DNA of 64,000 nt from Hyphomicrobiaceae bacterium (GCA_022844225.1 JALHMC010000016.1:1-64000); one strand, 5' to 3'; counted from the first letter of the stretch, positions 34,386 to 42,984 are shown. Notes: a model not told the origin generated them from the sequence alone. Made by a program: numbers and translations.

Positions 34386-36896
34386 TCACTCCTGCCGCAG
34401 CACCTCCCGCGCGGGTTGCGACAGAGCCCAGCAGGCGGCGACGAGCCCGGTGGCCGCGGGAAGCGCGATTGCCGCGGCCAGCCAAGGGAAGACCGCCGCG
34501 AGCACCGGCTGAAATTCGATGAGGCTCGCAATTGCGACCCACGCCGCCAGATTTCCGAGGACGAGGGCGACCAGCGCCGCCACGAGGCCGGTGAGTGCGA
34601 GTTCGATCGCCGTGGTCACCAGCACCTGTCTGCGCGTGGCACCCAGGACCTTGAGCAGGATCGCCTCGCGGAACCGCCGGCGAAGACTGGCCGCGACGGC
34701 CCCGATCAGCACGAGGAAAGCGGCAACGCCCGTCGCCGCTGATAGTGCCAAGAGAGTTCGCCCGACGCCGTCGACCGCCATTTCGAGGAACGCCATGACC
34801 TCGGCGACCAGGACTGCCGGTGCCTCGGGAAAGGCGCGAGCCAATTCAGCACGCAAATTGCGCGCGGCCTCCGATCCGGCGGAGGCGGCGGTCCAGACCG
34901 CCGCGATCTCACGATGCGGCGGAGGCTCGGCGAGCGGGGAGAGCAGAACCGGAAAGTCGAGATCGAGCCCGGCGCGGTCGACCCGACGGAGATTGGAGAT
35001 CTTGGCCCCTAGCGGCTTGCCCAGCACGTCGAAGGTCAGTGTATCGCCGATGCCGACGCCGAGTCGGCTTGCCGCCCACGCGTCGAGCGAGACCAGTGAA
35101 GGGCCCACGTAGTCCTGCGGCCACCATTCTCCGGCGACGAGCGCTTTCGCAGGCGGGTCGGCCCGCCACGAAATCCCGCGGTCGCCGCGCACGACGAACG
35201 CCACGTCGGCCGGGAGGCGCAGATCTGCCACGGCACGATCGCGGATACCTGTTATGCGCGCATGGAGAAAGGGCGCGCGCTCCCAGCGCTGGACGTGCGG
35301 TGAGCCCGCCATGACGGCATCGAGACGCCCGCCCTCTCCGGGGACGATGTTGAGCACCACCAACCCTGGTGCCGACGCAGACAAAGTGCTGACGAGGTGG
35401 CGGTCGGCGTTCTGGCGCACGGATTCGACGGCGACGACGAGCGTGAGGCAGAGGCCAACAGCCATGACCAGCGGCGCTGTGGGCGCCCCCCGCCGATCCA
35501 TGTTCGCCAAAGCCAAACGGAGCAGGGGGTGCCTCTGCAACGCTGACAGGCGCCCGGTTACCCTGGCAGCGATCGCCACGAGGCGGCCGAGCACCAGAAA
35601 CGTGGCCACCGCCAGGGCGGCCGCCGCAGCGAACAGGGCGGCGACGACCGGAAGCGGCGAGGACCCGACGAGAAGTGCCGCGATCGCCGCAGCGAGCGCC
35701 GCCATTGCAGCGAGCCGGCTTGCTCGCGGCCGTGCGGGTTCCCGTGTCAGTTCGTGACGAAACAGCGCCTGGGGTCGCTGCACCTCGGCGCGCGCCAGCG
35801 GCCAGAGCGAGAACAGCAGCGTCGCGAGGAAGCCAAACCCGGCCGCCGCCAGCAGCGGCCCAGCGCGGAGCCTGTACGCAACGGGCAACCATTCGCCGAG
35901 CATCGGCACAACAATGGCGAAAGCCGCAATCCCCCCGATGAGCCCGAGGGCGACGCCCGCAACCGCCGCGCTTGCCACCTGAGCGAGGTAGAGGTGCAGA
36001 ATCAACGCCGGCCGCGCGCCGAGGCTCTTCAGGATGGCGATGGTGTTCCGCTTGCGATCGAGCCACGCGGACACGCCGTTCGCCACCCCGACGCAGCCGA
36101 CCAGCAGAATGCCCATGGCGACGAAGCTCAACAGCGAGGAGACCAGCGCCAGCGTCCGCTCCGCCCCCGGCACGCCCTTGCTGGCATCGACAATGCGGAA
36201 GCCGGAATGGGGCGCCGCGCGTTCGAACGCCGAGATCCAGGCATCCGCATCGACGCCCTCGCGGAGACGGATCCGGCTGTACCAGTACACCTGGGCACCC
36301 GGCGCCATGAGGTCGCTGCCGGCGAGCGCGGGCAGGGCCACGATCATCCGGGGCCCGAGCGTGAAGGCCCGCAATGCGCGGTCCGGCTCCTCTGCGATCA
36401 GCGCGCGCAGCTCGAACCGGTGGTCACCCAAAGTCACGGTGTCGCCGATCTTGGCGTCCAACTCCGCCAGCAGCGAAGCTGCGACGGCCGCGCCCCAAAC
36501 GCCGTCCCGCCGCGCGAGCGCGTTCGCAGGCGCCAGGGACGGGGCCAGCCGAAATGCGCCGTAAAGCGGGTAGGCGTCGTCGATCACTTTCAACTCCACC
36601 AGCGCCGATCGGCCGTCGCGCCGCGCGAGCGTACGCAGCTCGGCTGTCAGGCTGGTGGTTCCCGCACTCTCGAAGGTGGCCAGTTGCTCCGGCGTGGGAG
36701 GACGATGGAAGAGCCGAAGCGAGATGTCGCCGCCGATGCTCGCGCGGGCGCCATCGCGCATCCCGTCGAGAACCGCCGCGGACAACAGCCCGATCGCTGC
36801 GATTGCCGCCGTGCCGAACGCGATGCCCAGCAGGACAAAGATAATGCCGCCGACCGAGCCGCGCAGCTCACGGGCGGCAAGGCGTAGGGCCAGCAC
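34386..36896 (-). CDS. FtsX/YbbP-type ABC transporter permease
   Basis: About 836 residues from a GTG with GGGAGA upstream; the frame stays open to 36965. Architecture is the double MacB/FtsX type. It has an N-terminal helix (LRGSVGGIIFVLLGIAFG), a periplasmic domain, a three-helix FtsX bundle (about 280-400), a second hydrophobic block with another periplasmic domain, and a final FtsX bundle (TGVAAFLVLIGAVAASLRRRFREAILLKVLGATRRQVL). This matches YbbP, which works with a YbbA-like ATPase in lipoprotein or lysophospholipid handling. No ATPase gene is adjacent: the prophage starts immediately 5' of it. Confidence 0.85.
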   Translation of the reverse strand: MLALRLAARELRGSVGGIIFVLLGIAFGTAAIAAIGLLSAAVLDGMRDGARASIGGDISLRLFHRPPTPEQLATFESAGTTSLTAELRTLARRDGRSALVELKVIDDAYPLYGAFRLAPSLAPANALARRDGVWGAAVAASLLAELDAKIGDTVTLGDHRFELRALIAEEPDRALRAFTLGPRMIVALPALAGSDLMAPGAQVYWYSRIRLREGVDADAWISAFERAAPHSGFRIVDASKGVPGAERTLALVSSLLSFVAMGILLVGCVGVANGVSAWLDRKRNTIAILKSLGARPALILHLYLAQVASAAVAGVALGLIGGIAAFAIVVPMLGEWLPVAYRLRAGPLLAAAGFGFLATLLFSLWPLARAEVQRPQALFRHELTREPARPRASRLAAMAALAAAIAALLVGSSPLPVVAALFAAAAALAVATFLVLGRLVAIAARVTGRLSALQRHPLLRLALANMDRRGAPTAPLVMAVGLCLTLVVAVESVRQNADRHLVSTLSASAPGLVVLNIVPGEGGRLDAVMAGSPHVQRWERAPFLHARITGIRDRAVADLRLPADVAFVVRGDRGISWRADPPAKALVAGEWWPQDYVGPSLVSLDAWAASRLGVGIGDTLTFDVLGKPLGAKISNLRRVDRAGLDLDFPVLLSPLAEPPPHREIAAVWTAASAGSEAARNLRAELARAFPEAPAVLVAEVMAFLEMAVDGVGRTLLALSAATGVAAFLVLIGAVAASLRRRFREAILLKVLGATRRQVLVTTAIELALTGLVAALVALVLGNLAAWVAIASLIEFQPVLAAVFPWLAAAIALPAATGLVAACWALSQPAREVLRQE

Positions 36897-36997
36897 GGCT
36901 TGTTCTCCCGAAAGACACCATGCCGCGAGATAGCACCCCTCAGGAGTTCGTGGCGGAGGAGGCAACCGCCGAAGTCGTGTGCCAGGGCGTGCGACCG

Positions 36998-37057
36998 TGT
37001 GTCATAAGCCCCCGAATTCAGGGGATTTGACCCGGTCCAGTGTGTCAGCTTGTGTCA
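36998..37057 (+). repeat. Three direct TGTGTCA repeats beside the integrase gene
   Basis: TGTGTCA occurs at 36998-37004, 37041-37047 and 37051-37057. A CCCC-GAATTCA-GGGG palindrome sits between the first two (37010-37024). Position just upstream of a tyrosine integrase suggests integrase arm-type or accessory sites at attL, or an operator; the core crossover cannot be defined without attR. Confidence 0.4.
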
Positions 37058-37111
37058 TGTCGGGTGCCCTAATCCGGCCGCCGAATGTGGACGCAAACAG
37101 GGACGCGATCA

Positions 37112-38296
37112 ATGCCGCGCGCACGCTCTCGACTGTCGGCTCGCTTCGTCCAGACGGTGACGGTCCCCGGCCGCTACGCCGACGGGGGCGGCCTCTATCT
37201 GCTCGTCGACCAGGCCGGAAACCGACGCTGGCTCTATCGCTACACCCGCAACAAGCGGACCCGCGACATGGGCCTCGGGCCCGCCCGCGACGTCTCGCTC
37301 GCCAGGGCCCGGGAATTGGCCGAGGACGCCCGTCGCGCGACCCGAGAGGGTATCGACCCGATCGAGGTCCGTCCGACCGCCCAGCGCCAGGCGGTGACGT
37401 TCCGGGAGGCCGCCGAGGCCTATATCGCGGCTCATGCCCCCGGCTGGCGCAATCCGAAGCACGTCGCTCAGTGGCGTACCACGCTGCTCGAGCAGGCGGC
37501 GGCGATCGGCCGGCTGCCCGTCGACAAGGTCGACACCGAGGCCGTGCTCATGGTGCTGCGCCCGATCTGGCTTGCAACGCCCGAGACCGCCTCCAGGCTG
37601 CGCGGGCGCATCGAGCGGGTGCTCGACGCTGCCAAGGCCGCAGGCGATCGCAGCGGGGAGAACCCGGCCCGCTGGCGCGGCCACCTGGATCACCTGTTGC
37701 CCCGGTCCAGGCCGGGTCGCACGCATCACGCGGCGCTGCCCTGGCCCGAGGCGCCGGCGCTCCTGATCCGTCTCCGGGCGCTGCGCTCGATCTCGGCCGC
37801 GGCGCTCGAATGGACCATCCTCACCGCGGCCCGTACCGGCGAGACGATCGGCGCGACCTGGGCCGAGATCGACTTCGAGGCCCGGGTGTGGACGGTGCCA
37901 GCCAGCAGGATGAAAGCCGGGCGCGAGCACCGGGTGCCGCTGTGTCGGCGGTGCATGGCGATCGCCGCCGGGATGCGCCAGATGGGCTCGCCCTACGTGT
38001 TCCCGGGCGGACGCACCGGCCGCCCGCTCTCGAACATGGCGATGGCGGAGACGTTGAAGCATCTGGCGCCAGGAATCACGGTGCACGGGTTCCGGTCGAC
38101 GTTCCGAGACTGGGCGGGCGACCGGACCAACATGAGCCGCGAGGTGATCGAGGCGGCCCTGGCGCACCGGGTCGGCGACGCGACCGAACTCGCCTATCGC
38201 CGGCAGGATGCGCTTGAAAAGCGCCGCCGGCTTATGGACGCCTGGGCAGCTTTCCTCGATGCCGAGGCGGCCGCCAAGATCGTCCGGCTAGGTTGA
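37112..38296 (+). CDS. int: P4-type tyrosine integrase
   Basis: About 394 residues. The N-terminal DUF4102 arm-binding domain has the typical LSARFVQTVTVPGRYADGGGLYLLV. A central SAM-like domain follows (TFREAAEAYIAAHAPGWRN), then the catalytic domain with the Arg in TAARTGE, HGFRSTFRDWA (His-x-x-Arg), LAHRVGD (His) and the nucleophile Tyr in ELAYRRQD. The start at 37112 has AGGGA eight bases upstream; an ATG nine codons earlier lacks a ribosome site. It is the only rightward prophage gene until the far right edge. No tRNA gene is adjacent. Confidence 0.93.
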   Translation: MPRARSRLSARFVQTVTVPGRYADGGGLYLLVDQAGNRRWLYRYTRNKRTRDMGLGPARDVSLARARELAEDARRATREGIDPIEVRPTAQRQAVTFREAAEAYIAAHAPGWRNPKHVAQWRTTLLEQAAAIGRLPVDKVDTEAVLMVLRPIWLATPETASRLRGRIERVLDAAKAAGDRSGENPARWRGHLDHLLPRSRPGRTHHAALPWPEAPALLIRLRALRSISAAALEWTILTAARTGETIGATWAEIDFEARVWTVPASRMKAGREHRVPLCRRCMAIAAGMRQMGSPYVFPGGRTGRPLSNMAMAETLKHLAPGITVHGFRSTFRDWAGDRTNMSREVIEAALAHRVGDATELAYRRQDALEKRRRLMDAWAAFLDAEAAAKIVRLG

Positions 38297-38317
38297 TCTT
38301 GGGCCAAAGCCACCGAG

Positions 38318-38503
38318 CTACGCACGTTTGGACGCGAGCTGCAGAAGCTTTTTCAGTTCATCCGGCGTCACTGCCACGTTGAAGCTGACACTGTCTCTCA
38401 TTGTCATCCGGACCTGGTCTCCGGGCTGAGGGATTATCGTTAGCACGTTGTCGAGATTGACCCACACGTCATTGGGTCCTGGAAAGTGTACAAAGTAGGC
38501 CAT
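38318..38503 (-). CDS. FlbD-like small protein at the prophage edge
   Basis: A 61-residue protein converging on the integrase, with AAGG seven bases before the ATG. The core VWVNLDNVLTIIPQPGDQVRMTMRDS then TPDELKKLLQLA is like the 70-residue host protein at 30132. It sits downstream of the terminator that ends the late operon, so it likely has its own promoter. It may be a lysogeny-expressed gene; function unknown. Confidence 0.6.
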   Translation of the reverse strand: MAYFVHFPGPNDVWVNLDNVLTIIPQPGDQVRMTMRDSVSFNVAVTPDELKKLLQLASKRA

Positions 38504-38581
38504 TAGCCGCGCCTTCTTTTAGAGGTTGAACCCGTTTGCAGTGGTCTGAGATTTTGGCAGCAAGATGGTCCGATCAGATGC

Positions 38582-38612
38582 AAAAAAGCCCCGGACCCGC
38601 GAGGGCCCGAGG
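38582..38612 (-). terminator. Terminator of the phage late operon
   Basis: On the minus strand CCTCGGGCCC and GGGTCCGGGG pair (two G-U) around a TCGC loop, then CTTTTTTG. It lies after the last lysis gene, 45 bp beyond the small membrane ORF, and separates the late transcript from the prophage-edge gene. Confidence 0.8.
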
Positions 38613-38656
38613 AGGTCAAGCGCCAAGAGAGGTCGGCGCTTCGGGAGGAACTTCGG

Positions 38657-38755
38657 TCAGGCGAACGTGATAGCGAAGGCCGAGGCGCCGCAGACCACTG
38701 CCAGGCGCAGGGCGACGGAGAGCCCGTCCCACCAGCGGCACACGGCGTCGATCAC
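38657..38755 (-). CDS. 32-residue single-span membrane peptide
   Basis: A GTG start overlaps the stop of the previous gene (GTGA), giving a 32-residue peptide with one hydrophobic segment (LRLAVVCGASAFAITFA) after a WW-containing lead. It is the last gene before the late-operon terminator. Tiny membrane peptides in this location are often antiholins or lysis accessories; here only position and overlap support it. Confidence 0.4.
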   Translation of the reverse strand: MIDAVCRWWDGLSVALRLAVVCGASAFAITFA

Positions 38756-39087
38756 TTCGGCAGCCGCTCCAACAGGGCCGAGAGATCGGCCCACGGCAGG
38801 CGGCCGACAATCGCTGCGGTCAGACCCGCCACTGCCACCGCCAGCACCACCCAGTCGCGGAGCGAGCCCAGGCGTGCCACCAGACCAGGTCGCGGGGTAG
38901 GCGCCGGCGTCGGCGCGGGCGCTTCCGGCATCGCCGCTGCGATCCGCTCGGGAAGCTGCAGGAGGCGGTCCTGCAGGCCGAGCAGGATCTCGGTGTGTCG
39001 TCGGCTCTCGGCCCCGAGTTCGCCCAGCGCCTTCGCTATCTCGAACGTATGCCCGTTGAACGGGGAGTGCGGGGCGGGACCGTGCAT
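38752..39087 (-). CDS. Single-span lysis-region membrane protein
   Basis: 111 residues. An amphipathic, likely coiled-coil N-terminal half (KALGELGAESRRHTEILLGLQDRLLQLPERIAAAM) is followed by a Pro/Ala hinge and one transmembrane helix (WVVLAVAVAGLTAAIVG) near the C-terminus. The layout resembles phage haemolysin-XhlA-like or holin accessory proteins. It lies in the lysis cassette after the proline-rich protein. Assignment by topology and location only. Confidence 0.6.
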   Translation of the reverse strand: MHGPAPHSPFNGHTFEIAKALGELGAESRRHTEILLGLQDRLLQLPERIAAAMPEAPAPTPAPTPRPGLVARLGSLRDWVVLAVAVAGLTAAIVGRLPWADLSALLERLPK

Positions 39088-39129
39088 GCGATGGCCTCTG
39101 GTCAGGCGCGGGATCGATCGCGGCGTGCA

Positions 39130-39621
39130 TCACTGCCCCCTGAACACCAGCGAGCGCCAGTCGGTGTCGGTACGCAACCGCGCCAGGATCGTCTGCCACC
39201 GGTCGTCAACGGGCGGGCGCGCGATCGCCGGGATCGGGAGCGGCACCTCGACCGCGGGGGCACTGGCTGGCACTGGGCGGGGTCGCGACGGTGGACGAGT
39301 TTCCGGGCGGGGTGGCGGAGGTGGTCCGCTCGGCTCGGTTTCGATAAGTGGGACAGGCGGTTCCGGCTGGACGAGTTCGGCCGGTGGCGCGAACGCCTCG
39401 AGCCGGTCCGCGTTGTCGGCCGCTGGCGCAAACTCTTCGCCCCAGGGTGGCACCGGCGGCGAGTCCGGCTCGCGGACGGGCGCTGGAATAGGCTCAGGCG
39501 GGAGCGCCGACACGACCACCGCGTTGCCCTGCGACTTGTCCGGCGGCAGCAAGGCTTGGAACGACAACAGTGCGCCACCCGTGATCGTCAGGAACAGAAG
39601 AACTGCGTGCCACAGTCGCAT
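39130..39621 (-). CDS. Proline-rich membrane-anchored protein, spanin-like
   Basis: 163 residues: an N-terminal hydrophobic anchor (WHAVLLFLTITGGALLSFQALL) followed by a long Pro/Glu/Ala-rich region (about 35-135) and a short folded end (DDRWQTILARLRTDTDWRSL). It overlaps the 3' end of the endolysin gene by 128 bp in another frame, the embedded arrangement common for spanin genes. A TonB-like proline rod could span the periplasm. Spanin function is an inference from position and shape. Confidence 0.55.
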   Translation of the reverse strand: MRLWHAVLLFLTITGGALLSFQALLPPDKSQGNAVVVSALPPEPIPAPVREPDSPPVPPWGEEFAPAADNADRLEAFAPPAELVQPEPPVPLIETEPSGPPPPPRPETRPPSRPRPVPASAPAVEVPLPIPAIARPPVDDRWQTILARLRTDTDWRSLVFRGQ

Positions 39622-40096
39622 TGCGAACTCCCCTCAGATAGAGCGCGGCTTCGGCCATCCGCCGCCGCTCGAGACCTTTGAGAACCACGCCGCCGCCGAG
39701 GCGCCACTTTTTGAACTCGGCCGCCGCGCGGGTGTCGTCACCCGCGTTGACGGCACGCCGGAGCCCGGAGCCGCGATAGGCCCCGGCGCCGCAGTTGTAG
39801 ACAAACGAGACGAGGGCCCCGCGGCTCAGAGGGTCGAGCCGGCGGGTGGTCAGGCGATCGACCGCGGCCTCGCACTCGCGCAACTCGAAGGCGAGCAATT
39901 CATAGGCGCGATCACGCGTGATGGGCGGGTCGGAACCCCGGACTGGGGATCGGTCTTCGTAGAACGTCGATCCGATTCCCACGGTCCAGACTTTCGCGGG
40001 ACATAAATAGGGTGCCGCCCGCCCGTCGGGCAGGCGACGGTGAAACCCCTCGAACTGCTCGATGAGCGCGAGGGCCTCGCGGGCGAGCGCCTTCAC
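39494..40096 (-). CDS. Endolysin, glycoside hydrolase family 24 lysozyme
   Basis: A 200-residue muramidase that cleaves peptidoglycan during lysis. The catalytic Glu lies in LIEQFEGFH, followed by the PYLCPAKVWTVGIGST block. The canonical Asp position reads Cys in this subtype, and the catalytic Thr follows. The C-terminal lobe has LSRGALVSFVYNCGAGAYRGSGLRRAVN and EFKKWRLGGGVVLKGLERRRMAE. No signal peptide is visible, so release needs the holin upstream. It overlaps the holin stop by four bases. Confidence 0.9.
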   Translation of the reverse strand: MKALAREALALIEQFEGFHRRLPDGRAAPYLCPAKVWTVGIGSTFYEDRSPVRGSDPPITRDRAYELLAFELRECEAAVDRLTTRRLDPLSRGALVSFVYNCGAGAYRGSGLRRAVNAGDDTRAAAEFKKWRLGGGVVLKGLERRRMAEAALYLRGVRNATVARSSSVPDDHGWRTVVVPSLAAAGQVAGQRGGRVGAPA

Positions 40097-40605
40097 ACTG
40101 CGCTCGTCGGCATCTTGCGGGCACTCCGTACACCGAATAAAAAGCCCAATACCCCCTCTATCGCAAGGCCGACCATGCTGCCCCAGATCGTCGTCGTCGC
40201 GACCTGGGCGTCGATCGTGCCGGCGCGATAGTCGGCGAGCACGCCGGCGACGAAGGCCCCGGCCGTGGCCAGGAACAGGATCAGGATCAGGATCGTCGCC
40301 ATCGGGCGCAGCACCGCATTAAGGCCGTCGATCCATGGGATTCCGGTCGGCTTGGCCTGGGCCTCGATGATTGCGGTCAGGTGCTCGCGCATGGCGCGCA
40401 CCTCCTCGGCGACCAGACCGGTCTCGGCCTCGCGCAACTTGGCGCCGGCGTCGACCTTCATGCGCTCGAGCTGCATGTCGTGCTGGGCCTTCAAGAACGC
40501 GATCTCGCGGGCCTGGGCCCGGGTGTCGCGGATCTCGCGCATGATGTCGGGGATCACGCCCCCGAGGAATCCGAGGATCGTCGAGATCAGTGCGGTGATG
40601 CCCAT
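40093..40605 (-). CDS. Three-TM holin, GTA-release type
   Basis: 170 residues with three hydrophobic segments: residues about 3-22, and two near the C-terminus (MATILILILFLATAGAFVAGVLA and IWGSMVGLAIEGVLGFLFGV), separated by a charged helix (DTRAQAREIAFLKAQHDMQLERMKVD). This matches the three-TM holin family described for gene transfer agent release. GGAGA six bases before ATG 40605. It is coupled to the endolysin gene. Confidence 0.8.
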   Translation of the reverse strand: MGITALISTILGFLGGVIPDIMREIRDTRAQAREIAFLKAQHDMQLERMKVDAGAKLREAETGLVAEEVRAMREHLTAIIEAQAKPTGIPWIDGLNAVLRPMATILILILFLATAGAFVAGVLADYRAGTIDAQVATTTIWGSMVGLAIEGVLGFLFGVRSARKMPTSAV

Positions 40606-40621
40606 GTCGGGTCTCCGTCGG

Positions 40622-40652
40622 TGCAAACAGAAACGCCCGCGAGCGCGGGCGT
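40622..40652 (-). terminator. Hairpin with T-rich tail between tail and lysis genes
   Basis: ACGCCCGC-GAGC-GCGGGCGT is a perfect 8-bp stem. Read leftward it is followed by TTTCTGTTTGC, giving a moderate intrinsic terminator just before the holin. It could attenuate lysis genes relative to structural genes, or be antiterminated. Confidence 0.6.
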
Positions 40653-40679
40653 CGGTGGTGGCGGGTCGCTTGGTTAGAT

Positions 40680-41240
40680 TTATTCCGCCATCAGCGCCGC
40701 GAAGGCGGCCTCGGCGTCGGCCTTGGCTGCGGCGAGTGTCGCGTCGATCTCGGCCTGCGTCGGACTGTTGCCCAGCGCATCGAGGGCCGCCATCGTCCGG
40801 CGGCGAATGCCGGCGATCCTGGCGACGGCGACGGCGTAGAAGTCGGCCTTGGCGATGATCTTCTCGGCCAGGTCGTCCAGACCCGTGTCGAGGCCGCCGG
40901 CAGCGTCGAGCTCGCCCTTCAGCATGGCCGTATGGGCGCCTGTCGCAGTGCCTGCCAAGTGCGCGCGGGCCGCCTGCTCCTTCTTGTCCCAGCCGAGCTT
41001 TTCAGAAGCCGGGACGGGCCCCGTGATCTGCTCGGAGAGGGCATCGGCGAAGGATACCACCCGCCCCTTAGCGGCACGGATGCGTGCTGCAACGGCTTCC
41101 GGTGAGTCCACCAGTTGAGCGACCGAGTTGCCCTGGTACTGCCATGAGAGGAATTCTTGATAGTCCCCGTTGCCAACATCGGTGGGAATAATGGCCCCGT
41201 CGGCGATCCGCTCGATGCCGTGTGGATGTGTCCGATACAT
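40680..41240 (-). CDS. Tail-fibre accessory/chaperone-like protein
   Basis: 186 residues. The N-terminal GAIIPTDVGNGDYQEFLSWQYQGN resembles the XkdW/DUF4376-type segment found in proteins encoded just after tail fibres. The C-terminal half is Ala-rich and helical (AAKADAEAAFAALMAE), probably a coiled coil. Its stop-start gap to the fibre gene is three bases. A role in fibre trimerisation or attachment is inferred from position. Confidence 0.6.
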   Translation of the reverse strand: MYRTHPHGIERIADGAIIPTDVGNGDYQEFLSWQYQGNSVAQLVDSPEAVAARIRAAKGRVVSFADALSEQITGPVPASEKLGWDKKEQAARAHLAGTATGAHTAMLKGELDAAGGLDTGLDDLAEKIIAKADFYAVAVARIAGIRRRTMAALDALGNSPTQAEIDATLAAAKADAEAAFAALMAE

Positions 41241-41243
41241 GCC

Positions 41244-42965
41244 CTAAAGCTCCGCTGCTAGCCGAACGAGACGCCCGATCACGAAACCGCTCGCGACGCT
41301 GGCGTTGATCTGGAAGTAGCCACCACGGCTGTCGCCTCCACCAAAGCTGCTAGTAACACTAGCGGACCCAATCGACCCTTCCTCGCCAGTGGCAACAGTC
41401 GCCGTTGGTGTCGCCCGCATCGGCTGCGGGAAAGTGTAGCCATACAGAAAGTCGCCAATGGAGGGAGATTGCAGAGACACCTTCATGATCTGATAGTAGC
41501 GCTGGCAGAGCGCGAACTCGGCGGCGTAGCTTCGGGCCTCGAAGAGCGTCGCGACCGATCCCGGCTCGAGCTGAACCTTGCCGACGTCGAGCGTGACGTT
41601 CTGGGCCTGGGCCGAATCCGTCCAGAAGATCACGATCACGTTCGTTGCCGAGGATCCAAGCGTCGCCGACAACGAGACGGTAGCTGCCGTGTTGGCGGTC
41701 AGCGCCGCCGATCCCGTTGCGGTGACGGTGAGCGTGGTGGAGGTGAAGAACTGGCCGGCGGTGAACGTGCCGTTGGTCCAGCTGTTGACGACGTCAGAGG
41801 TGACCGCGTCGGCAGTGCCGGTCCATTCGAGGATGGCAAAGCGCAGCGTTGTTGACGCGGACATCCTCACTCGCGCCGAGAGCGAGACTGGCTGACCGCG
41901 AAGGTCCCGGCAATTGACGGCCTCGATAATCTGAGAAACACCGAACCGCTGCGCACTCGCCTGAGATTGGGTGATCCGCATCGCGTGTGTCCAGCCATTC
42001 TCGATCAGCGTTTGGGCGCTGGCCGCGACGGTGCCGGTCTGGGTGAGGATGTTCCAGCGATCGAAGGCGTAAGTGTCGTCGGCGTTGCTCGCTGCGCCCC
42101 GCTGGTTGATCCGCATGCACCCGTTGAGCAAGCGGTTCCGGTGCCCTGCGATCGCCCCGCTGTTGATGCTCGCCAGTGCATTCAGCGACGTGATGTCGGA
42201 ATTGGCCCCGGTTGCTGCCCCACCCCCATCAGTCCCTTTGGCAGCAACCAGATCCCACACCGTTGCCCAGGACGCACCCACACCGGGCTCGGTAATGCCA
42301 TCCGAGGTGTGATTCGCGGTGCAGATGTAGCTCGCGCCGCCATTGCTGACGCCGTGCGTCTCGACGTACCCCGTGGCGGTAAGCCATGCGCCCTGCCAGT
42401 TGAGGCCCACGGGCCCGGTCGGGCCGGCGGCGCCGGTGGCCCCCGTGGCCCCAGTCGCACCGGTAGGTCCCGTGGCGCCGCGTGGCAGCACGAAGTCGAG
42501 CACAGCGGCCGACTCGTCGCCGACGTTCGTGACCTCGGCGTCACTGCCGGGGGCGCTCGTCGTGACGGTGCCGACCTCGATCGTGGCGGCGGCATCCGCG
42601 GTGAACTCGAACGCCGTGCCGGCCGAGTTGGCGCGGAAGTACTTGAGGGCGTCGGTGACGCCACCCAGGACCGGGAACATCGCGAGCAGCGCCGCGATCC
42701 GAGCCGCGAGATCGGAGGTGATGCTCCAACCGCGGCCGGATCGGTCGATGGCGTAGTCGCCGCCGCTGACGGTGGTCTCAGCAAAAGCCGTCGCCAAGGT
42801 GAGGCCGGTGTTGCTCTCGACGCTGGCGATCTCGTACCACTTCGCCCCGCCGTCGAACGTGATCCGGTCCTCGGCCTTTGCTTGGCTGGTCCAGCCGGTC
42901 AGCGCGCCGGTGACCTCGGTCTCGCCATTGGTGACCGAGACCGTGCCTTGCCTGTACCAGCCCAT
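41244..42965 (-). CDS. Tail fibre with collagen-like repeat
   Basis: 573 residues. The N-terminal domain (GTVSVTNGETEVTGALTGWTSQAKAEDRITFDGG) is a common virion attachment module. Residues about 160-185 carry Gly-X-Y collagen-like repeats (GATGPTGATGATGATGAAGPTG). A CTANHTSDGITEPGVG segment like a carbohydrate-binding module follows, then a large beta-rich domain (NRLLNGCMRINQRG, AYAFDRW-like) typical of phage receptor-binding tips. ATG 42965 is chosen because the upstream open frame is antisense-like. It is the probable host-recognition determinant. Confidence 0.8.
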   Translation of the reverse strand: MGWYRQGTVSVTNGETEVTGALTGWTSQAKAEDRITFDGGAKWYEIASVESNTGLTLATAFAETTVSGGDYAIDRSGRGWSITSDLAARIAALLAMFPVLGGVTDALKYFRANSAGTAFEFTADAAATIEVGTVTTSAPGSDAEVTNVGDESAAVLDFVLPRGATGPTGATGATGATGAAGPTGPVGLNWQGAWLTATGYVETHGVSNGGASYICTANHTSDGITEPGVGASWATVWDLVAAKGTDGGGAATGANSDITSLNALASINSGAIAGHRNRLLNGCMRINQRGAASNADDTYAFDRWNILTQTGTVAASAQTLIENGWTHAMRITQSQASAQRFGVSQIIEAVNCRDLRGQPVSLSARVRMSASTTLRFAILEWTGTADAVTSDVVNSWTNGTFTAGQFFTSTTLTVTATGSAALTANTAATVSLSATLGSSATNVIVIFWTDSAQAQNVTLDVGKVQLEPGSVATLFEARSYAAEFALCQRYYQIMKVSLQSPSIGDFLYGYTFPQPMRATPTATVATGEEGSIGSASVTSSFGGGDSRGGYFQINASVASGFVIGRLVRLAAEL

Positions 42966-42984
42966 CAGGTGGTGCTCCGCATGT

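Noticed and set aside
36966-37085. tRNA gene as attachment site
   Set aside because: I looked for a T-arm/acceptor pattern near the integrase and found none; a GTCAAATCCCC stretch does not fold as a tRNA 3' end.
37109-38167. 352-codon minus-strand frame opposite the integrase
   Set aside because: Shadow of a clearly conserved integrase gene.
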